Notes under the pieces: model-generated | What the model was told of the DNA's origin: nothing | Database searches by the model: none | The model's input: only the letters and a program-made list of their open reading frames with translations | Position numbers and translations under genes: made by a program | From: Rebecca billardiae RCC1528 | Taxonomy: Eukaryota > Haptophyta | Length of the DNA: 64,000 nucleotides | Reading direction: 5' to 3' | NCBI GenBank assembly: GCA_965240325.2 | Contig: OZ251222.1 | Span: 868,001-932,000, forward strand | Shown here: positions 41,556 through 48,900 of the stretch, piece after piece | Numbering within the stretch: position 1 is the first letter of the stretch | Layout: each line of letters starts with the position of its first letter

Positions 41556-42528
41556 TCACGCCGCCGAGGCAACGCCGCCTTTGGCGGGCTCCCCACTCGC
41601 ATCAGCTGCGTTGGGCGGCGGCGCCTTGCTGTTCGGCAGGCACGAGCGCGACAGGTCCTTGTCCGCAGCCTCGTCGACGGGCTCGGGCTCGGGCTCCACC
41701 GCAGGCGCCTCGTCGACAGATCGGGGCTTGAATGCTGACGTGATGTACTCGACAGACGAAGCAGACGCCTTGGCCAGGCTGCCGAAAAACGAGGGCTCGG
41801 CCGCTGGCGCTGCCGTTTCCTCGGAGTCTGCAGCGGCAGGTGCCGCCGTCGGCTCCGCCTTCGACCGCGACAGCTTCAGCGGGAATCGGTGCTTCTTCTG
41901 CGGGGCCGCTGTCGAGTCACGCTCCACCGCGTTGCCCTCCTGCGCGTCCGCCGCGGGGGCCTCGGCCGTCGCCGTCGGCGCGGGCTTGCCGAAGAAATAA
42001 AAGAAGGTGTTTGGCCTGCGTGTGGGCACGGTGAGCGTTGCGCGCGGGTCAGGCAGGGCTCGGGTGCAAGGCCAACCGCGGAGAATGAAGCTTGCGTCGC
42101 GCATGCACATGCTCGCGCGCACTTGGTCTCTGCCTTGCTCACGTTCTCCTCCTGGACGCTCGCCTCTGCAGCCGGTGCGGCCGCCGACGTGCCCGAGTGG
42201 TGGAACGGAAGGAACGAGAAGATGCCGCCTGTCTGCTTCTCCTCGGCCTTGGGCTCCTCGATGGGGGGCTCGGCTGCCGGCTCTGGCGTGTTCTTCTTCT
42301 TACCGCCCATGCGGAACATCGACCTGCTCGCTCGCAGGAAGGCCAGCGCGCATCGCTTGTGAGCAGTTGAGGTGCGCTCGTGCGCGTGCGGCGCGAAAAA
42401 CGGATGAGCGCACAGCAGTCGCGCAGCCTCGCGCGGCGATGCTATCGGGCGCGATGTAGCACGCACTTCTTCTCCTGTGGCTTCTCCACCACGGTGGCGT
42501 CCTGCATCTGCTTGTCGGCGGCGGGCAT
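41556..42528 (-). CDS. Three-exon Ala/Pro/Glu-rich protein of unknown function
   Basis: Exons 42528-42467, 42323-42123 and 42015-41556, giving 240 aa. Both introns (143 nt, donor GTGCGT; 107 nt, donor GTGCGC) are phase 2 and split a Lys codon, which supports the model. The protein starts MPAADKQMQDATVVEKPQEK, then SMFRMGGKKKNTPEP. It has short aromatic modules separated by acidic Ala/Pro linkers: GGIFSFLPFHH, NTFFYFFGKP, PSFFGSLAKASASSVEYITS. The repeated FF/FSF-like modules could be short linear binding motifs, for example for trafficking adaptors; this is speculation. No domain was recognised. The 5' end lies about 150 bases from the fold-back element. Confidence 0.65.
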
Positions 42529-42678
42529 GGCGAAAATGCGGATGGCGCTGCCGCTCACAAGTGCGCCGAAGTCTCGTCGTTCCCGCGCTTTTTTTCCGCT
42601 GCATGATGATGCAGTCTCCAAGCCTGTCCGGCCCCCCTCCGCTGGTGTAGAGTCGGACAGCCTCCGGGGGCGTTGGCG

Positions 42679-43784
42679 CAAGGGAGGTCCGGGCCGGGAG
42701 CTCCCAGCGAGCGGCCAGCGCGACATCACCTCAAGGTTTTTCCCTGAGCGCCGGGCGGCGGCGGCGGCGAGGGCGGTGCTCCGCTGGCGGGGCGCGCACG
42801 GGGCACGGCGCTGCGGGCGCGGATGTGCCCGCAGAGCCGGCGCGTGCGGACGGGCTGTTGCGGGAGAGCATCTGGCGCCCTCCTGCGCCGCGCGCATTGC
42901 GCCACGCCTCTTTCGCCTTGACTCAGGGCAGCGCGCACATGCGCGCCGCGTCAAGGCCAGCCTTGCCGCGCCGCAGCCGACCGCGCGCGCGCCGTGCGCG
43001 GCGTGGTCGGGAAGGAACGGGCGCGGCTGCCGGGCGAGATGGCGACATCACGTGCGCACGCCATGCCGCCCCGCCACGCCTTGACGAGCGTGTCGCCGGT
43101 CCGTTTGCACGCCTCTTCGAGTTGTCTCAAATGGTCTGCACGGCCTCGCGGTCGCGACCCTTGTCGGGACGATCATTGAGACACAGAACAGTGCCAGACG
43201 GGCACGCGGACTACTCTTACATGAATGTCCATCACCACGTGGCCATGTAGAAGTGCTGGGTGCGACGCTTTCCTCGCGCTGATGCACTTTCATCATCTTT
43301 TTCGAGCTCAGGTCTGGCTTCAGGCACGGCAAGAAATCAGCACTCGTCAACAGCTGTGCGGATCCGTTATCGCGCCCTTTCGCGGCGCCGCGGGACGACA
43401 TGGCGTGCGCACGTGATGTCGCCATCTCGCCCGGCAGCCGCGCCCGTTCCTTCCCGACCACGCCGCGCACGGCGCGCGTGCGGTCGGCTGCGGCGCGGCA
43501 AGGCTGGCCTTGACGCAGCGCGCATGTGCGCGCTGCCCTGAGTCAAGGCGAAAGAGGCGTGGCGCAATGCGCGCGGCGCAGGAGGGCGCCAGATGCTCTC
43601 CCGCAACAGCCCGTCCGCACGCGCCGGCTCTGCGGACACATCCGCGCCCGCAGCGCCGTGCCCCGTGCGCGCCCCGCCAGCGGAGCACCGCCCTCGCCGC
43701 CGCTGCCGCCCGGCGCTCAGGAAAAACCTTGAGGTGATGTCGCGCTGGCCGCTCGCTGGGAGCTCCCGGCCCGGACCTCCCTTG
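42679..43784. mobile_element. Fold-back element copy B with nearly identical 386-bp arms
   Basis: The left arm (42679-43065) and right arm (43399-43784) are inverted copies differing by only about four substitutions and one single-base indel, as compared by eye. The 333-nt loop (43066-43398) is homologous, in the same orientation, to that of copy A (13131-13453), including CGTGTCGCCGGTCCGTTTGC and GCGACGCTT ... GATGCACTTTCATCATC. Frames in the loop are not conserved between copies. Such close arms imply recent formation or ongoing gene conversion between arms. No transposase is encoded. The right side leads to the shared end word at 43863. Confidence 0.85.
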
Positions 43785-43822
43785 GTTGGCGCGTTGCGCC
43801 AGCTGGACAAACTCCCTCTGGT

Positions 43823-43940
43823 CTTTTCAGGTCTGCGCTTTTCAAAACCATCACACCAATTAGTGTGCACGTTAAAACATAGTAAACTGTACTACTACGC
43901 GTACATACAGTTTACTGCACAGTTGCGCAGACCTGAAAAG
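43823..43940. repeat. 118-bp nested palindromic unit
   Basis: CTTTTCAGGTCTGCGC (43823-43838) is inverted exactly at 43925-43940, and within it AGTAAACTGTA (43881-43891) is inverted at 43906-43916. The unit also contains the GTGCACGTTAAAACATAGTA end word seen at the borders of copy A. Confidence 0.8.
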
Positions 43941-44348
43941 GCGTGATACAGTACCCCCATACAGGGCAAAGCGCGGCGGATGGCGGCTTCGCCGCCGCAT
44001 GGGCGGGCGAGTCGCCGCTGCCCGCAGAAAACGTCGGAGGCAAGGAAGCGGGCAGATGGCGCGTCGCACGTCGTGGAACTCGGTCGCGACGCTCGCCAGC
44101 CTCAGTGCGCGCCGCGAAGCCAAGTCCATGTGCGCCCAGCGTGCAGGCGGCACGGCCACGCCGCTCGGCCGCGGCGACCGGCCTCGCACGCGTCCTTGCG
44201 GCGCGAAAGGGCATCCCAGCTGCGGTCGTTCGACGTGTGCGTCGGGACACATGTGCCATCTAGCCAACGCGCACGCGCCGCGAGCTGCACGGCGTGCGCA
44301 CACGTCGCCCGCCGCACCGACCAGGCGTGGCGCTGCACTCACTGCACC
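43941..44348. other. Spacer with open but unrecognised frames
   Basis: This lies between the palindromic unit and the RluA stop codon. Both strands are open, but no domain, intron boundary or good ATG context supports a gene. Confidence 0.4.
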
Positions 44349-45680
44349 TCATCCTGGTGGGCGTTGCGCTGTGACTCCGGTTTCGCACCGCCCAGTGTCT
44401 CCAGCGGGATGTGTGCGGTGACAATCGGCGTCCGGGGTGGCAGCCCACCTGGCCGGCTCGTCGTAGCCATCACCGATGCTCTCGGCGCGGATCACACCCT
44501 TGGCCCAGACGGGCAGCGGCGCGCAGTAGTGCCATGGACGCGGCGGGTCGTCGCATCGGTAGTCGAGGGCATGCAGGAAGATCCGCGCGCCCGCAGCGGA
44601 GGTGGCGGCATCGGACATGTCGGCGTCATCCAGGCGCACGCTGCCGCCATCCGGCCCGTGCGTGGCCGAGGCGTCGGCCGCGCGCTCGGGCGGCGTGCAC
44701 CCGCCCACGTCCGCCGCGGTGGCTGGCGCCGCCCCCGCCGGCGCGCGCGGCGCGAACAGCCCGTTGTGCGAGCGCGCCTCGCCGCGCGTGCCGCCGTAGA
44801 GCGGATCGTCTGAAATCGGGTGGCCCAGCCACTGCAGGTGCAGTCTGATCTGGTGGGTGCGGCCCGTGGTCGGGCGGCAGAGCACGATGGAGGTGTCCGA
44901 GCGCGGCTCGTACGCGAGCCGCTCGAAGCCGGTCTCGGCGGGCTTGCCCTCGGGGTGCACGCAGTTCCTCCCCACGCCCGCCTCCACGCTCCGCAGCAGC
45001 GCCGCGTTGACCACGTGCACGCCCGGCGGGAACAGACCAGCCACGCGCGCCAGGTAGCGCTTCCGGATGCGCCCGGCGGCGAAGGCGTCGGCAAAGCGGC
45101 GCGCGGTCTCCGACGAGCGCGCGAGCATGAGGAGCCCCGATGTCTCGCGGTCGAGCCGATGCACGTTGAACAGAAGGCCGGACGGGCTCGCGCGGCCGCG
45201 CCGCGCGGCCGCCCCCTCCGCCGTGAGCAGCATGGCACCCAGCTCCTCCTCCAGAATTGAGATCACCGTGTTGTGCCGGAAGCGGCCGGCGGCGTGCACG
45301 GGGACGGTGCACGGCTTGTTGACGACGAGCAGCTCGTCCGTGATCCGCAGCACCCACTCTGTCGCCGGTGGTGCGATCACCGGCGGCTCGTCGCGGACGG
45401 TCTCGTGCTCGAGCACGTCGCCGTCGCGAAAGGTCGCGTCGGGCACGCACGGCGTGCCGTTGATGCGCACGCGCCCGTCGCGCGCCGCGGCTGCGAGGTA
45501 GTCCGAGGTGAGGTGGCCTGAGAATTCCTCGGCCATCACCTCGAGCACCCGCCGGCCGAGCCATCGCCTCTTCGCGTGCGCCTTGAAGACGTACGTGTAC
45601 GGGCGCACGTGGCGCACGTTGCCGCGCCGGAACGTGCCGCTGCCCTCCGCCGGCGCGGTGTGGCTCGGGCGCGACACCAT
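44349..45680 (-). CDS. RluA-family RNA pseudouridine synthase
   Basis: 443 aa from the ATG at 45680, single exon. An S4-like N-terminal region (about 20-110: LGRRVLEVMAEEFSG, GRVRINGTPCVPDATFRDGDVLEHE) precedes the RluA catalytic domain. The catalytic motif HRLDRETSGLLMLARS has the nucleophilic Asp in RLD, preceded by LLVVNKPCTVPVH and followed by CRPTTGRTHQIRLHLQWLGHPI, the family's third motif. The S4-like plus RluA order resembles eukaryotic RPUSD2/PUS8-9-type enzymes acting on tRNA or mRNA uridines. The C-terminus has a Gly/Ala-rich insertion and an added tail. The open frame upstream of 45680 is antisense to the ATPase gene and was rejected. Confidence 0.9.
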   Translation of the reverse strand: MVSRPSHTAPAEGSGTFRRGNVRHVRPYTYVFKAHAKRRWLGRRVLEVMAEEFSGHLTSDYLAAAARDGRVRINGTPCVPDATFRDGDVLEHETVRDEPPVIAPPATEWVLRITDELLVVNKPCTVPVHAAGRFRHNTVISILEEELGAMLLTAEGAAARRGRASPSGLLFNVHRLDRETSGLLMLARSSETARRFADAFAAGRIRKRYLARVAGLFPPGVHVVNAALLRSVEAGVGRNCVHPEGKPAETGFERLAYEPRSDTSIVLCRPTTGRTHQIRLHLQWLGHPISDDPLYGGTRGEARSHNGLFAPRAPAGAAPATAADVGGCTPPERAADASATHGPDGGSVRLDDADMSDAATSAAGARIFLHALDYRCDDPPRPWHYCAPLPVWAKGVIRAESIGDGYDEPARWAATPDADCHRTHPAGDTGRCETGVTAQRPPG

Positions 45681-45905
45681 CAGCCTCCACGGGGGGCGCA
45701 GACGCGACGGCTGCTGCGCGTGCCGCGCGAGGCGCGTGGCGGCGCGCCGCCCCAGCAGCGCCGTGGGTGTCGTCGCGCGTGCGCCACCGTCCTCGCGCTG
45801 GCCGCGGCCGGCAGGCACCGGAGTGGCGGAGCGCCGGCGAGAGATGATGAGAGATCGAGTTCGCTGCAGTAAGCCGCGTCGACGTCGTGGTCGAATGAGT
45901 TTCAG
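45681..45905. promoter_or_regulatory. Head-to-head promoter interval, pseudouridine synthase / P5A ATPase
   Basis: 225 bases between two divergent ATGs. Shared regulation is plausible from the arrangement only; no motif was recognised. Confidence 0.35.
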
Positions 45906-48900
45906 ATGACCGCCTGGCGACGTCGCCTGCTGGCGGCGCTGGTCGCCGCGGCGGCGGTGCCGCGGGTGTCGCAAGCCGCGCTCTCGCCGGGCGATGGCGC
46001 GCCGAGCGGTCGGTCGCTCGCCGATCCAGCCGTGTGCACGCGCTGCGCGCCGCCGCTGGAGGCAGTCCGCCTCGTGCGCTCGCGGACGCCCACATCGTCG
46101 TGCGCGCAGCACCTGCCGTTCTGCGCGCTGCACGTGCTCGCCGCGCGCGCGCTCGCCAGGTCCGAGCCCGACGCGGTCGTGCCGATGCTCGGCGCGATCT
46201 CGTCCGCGCTGCTCCACCTCTTCGCCCTGCTCGTGCAGGAGTGGTCGCGGCCGCTCGCGTGGCGCGTGCACTTTGCGCCCGAGCCGAGTGTGGGCGAGGC
46301 GAGCCACGCCGTGGTGACGCCGGCGCAGCGGCATGGCCGGCCGGAGCTGGTCGCGCTCGATCGACGGAACGGCACCGTCTGGCTCGAGTGGAACGGCCGC
46401 CGCTTCTTCGCCTCGGTGCCCGCTCGCCGCGGCGGCGGCGGCGGCGGCGGCGCGATCTCGCGCGATCTGGCGTGGCGTGAGCCGTCCCTCCCGTGCTCGC
46501 AGCCCCTGGCCGAGTACTGCGAGGCGCGCGGGCTGAGCGAGCGCGCGCATGCCGAGCGGCTCGGTCTGCACGGGCCCAACCAGTGCGCGCTGCCGCTCCC
46601 CGACGTGCGCGCGCTGCTGCGCGCGCGGCTGCTCGCGCCCATGGCTGTGCTGCAGGTGCTCACTGCCGTCCTGTGGCTTGTGGACGGTGAGGGCGCGCGC
46701 GCGCTCGTCAGCGCGGCGTCGGCGCTCTCGTTCGAGGCGACGGCGGTGGGCGCGAGCTACCGGAACGCGCTCGCCGTGCACCGCATGCAGGGCTCACCCG
46801 CGCCCGTCCTCGTGCGTCGAGCCGGCCGCTGGCGCGAGGCGAACGCGACGACGATCGCGCCGGGCGAGCTGCTCGGTCTGAAGCCGGGGGCGCGCGTGCC
46901 GTGCGACTGCGTGCTGCTGGCGGGGCACGCGCTGCTCGACGAGGCGACGCTGACGGGGGAGAGCGTGGCGCAGGCGAAGGAGGGCCTCCGCGCCCGCGCC
47001 GCGGACGCCGGCACCGCCCCCGCCGAGCCGCTCGACGCCTCGGCCGGCGGCGCGCACGCGGGCGCGCTGCTCCGAGGCGGCACGCGCGTGTTGCACGGCG
47101 CGCTGCCGAGCGCCGGCGCCGCGGGCGCGCCGCGGCCGTGGCAGCGCGCGCCGGACGGCGCGCTGCCGTGCGTCGCGCTGCGCACGGGGCACCGCGCCGC
47201 GCACGCCGAGGCGCTCCGCGCCATCGCGCGCTCCGCCGAGGCGCCCGTCGCGCCGTCTCGCGAGCCGCTCATGCTGGTCGGGCTTCTGACGGCGGCGGCG
47301 GCGTGCGCGTCCGCTTACGTGGCGGCGCACGGTCGCGCGGCGTCGCGGCGCGCGCTGGCGGTGCACTGCGCGCTGATCCTGCTGTGCGTGCTCCCCGCCG
47401 ACCTGCCCGCCCAGGCCGCGCTCTCCGCCGGCTCCGCGCTCCGCGCCCTCCGCCGCGAGGGCGTCATTTGCATCGAGCCTTCCGTGCTGTGCGCGAGCGC
47501 TCGCGTGTCCACCGTACTGTTTGACAAGACGGGCACGTTGGTGCAGGACGCGCCACGCCTCGAGGCGGTGGTGCCCGCGGGCGCGCTGCGCGGCGCGGCG
47601 CGCGGGGAGGGCGCGCGCACCACGGGCCGGCTGCGCGTGCGCGGCGTGCACGCGCGCGCCGCGCCGCTCGCCGCGCGGCTCGTGCTAGGCGGCTGCCATG
47701 CACTCGTGCCGGCGCCGCGGCGCGACGCGGACGTGGACGCGGGTGCGGACGCGGGCGCGGACGCGGGCGCGGGCTCGAAGGGCGCGAAGGTGGGAGGCGG
47801 GGGCGAGGAGGCGGCGGCCGCACCGCCGGCGGGCGCCTCGCGCGCGCCGGCCGCGCGCGCCCTCGGCGACCCGATCGAGCTCGCCGCGCTCAGCGCGCTG
47901 CGCTGTGAACTGCGCCAGAGCCGACCGTTGGCAGCGCCAGCGGCTGGCGCGGGCGCCGCTGCGCCAGCGGCTGGCGCGGGCGCCGCTGCGCCGGCGGCCG
48001 GCGCGGGCGCCGCTGCGCCGGCGGCCGGCGCGGGCGCCGCTGCGCCGGCGGCCGGCGCGGGCGCCGCTGCGCCGGCGGCCGGCGCGGGCGCCGCTGCGCC
48101 GGCGGCCGGCGCGGGCGCCGCTGCGCCGGCGGCCGGCGTGGGCGCTGCCGCGCCCGTGGCTGGCGCGGGCGCCGCCGCGCCCGCGGCTGGCGCGGGCGCG
48201 GGCGCCCCCGGCGAGGCTGAGCTGCGCACGCGCATCGACGGCGCGTTGGACGTGCGCGCGCTCAGCGCCGAGCCGTTCACGCCGAGCAGCCGGCGCATGA
48301 CCGTCGCCCTTGCCGTTGAGCCCGTCATCGCCAGCGCCAGCGCGCGCGGCCGCGGGACTGTCGGAGGCTGGGCCGGCGCGCAGGCGGCGGGCGCGCGCGG
48401 CGGCTGGCTCGTCTGCAAGGGCGCGCCGGAGGCGGTGGCGCCGCTGTGCGCCGACGTGCCCACGGCGTACGGGCGCACGCACGCGGCGCTCGGCGCGCGC
48501 GGCGCGCGCGTGCTCGCGCTCGCCGCGCGCCGGCTCACCCAAGCCGAGCTGGCCGCGCTGGCGACCGGCCGCACCCGCGCCGCCGAGCTCGAGAGCGCCG
48601 CCCCGCTGTCGCTCGTGGGGCTCGCGGCGTTCGGGTGCGCGCCGCACGCGGACGCGCGGCGCGCCGTGCGATCGCTGCGCCGCGCGCGGCTGCGCGTGGC
48701 GATCGCGACGGGCGACGCGGTGGGCACGGCGCTGTGGGCGGCTGCGGCCTGCGGCGTCGCCAACTCGCGCAAGCCCTGGGCTCTGCTGCAGTGCGCCGCG
48801 CCGCCGGCCGCTGCGACCGCCGCGTCGGCTGCGCCGGGCGCCACGCCGGCACAGTCAGCCCCGGCCGCAGCCGACGGCGCGGGCGGCGGCGCGCCCGCGC

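Noticed and set aside
45681-46781. N-terminal extension of the pseudouridine synthase frame to 46781
   Set aside because: The extension is antisense to the ATPase's first exon, is Arg-rich, and lies before a good ATG at 45680.
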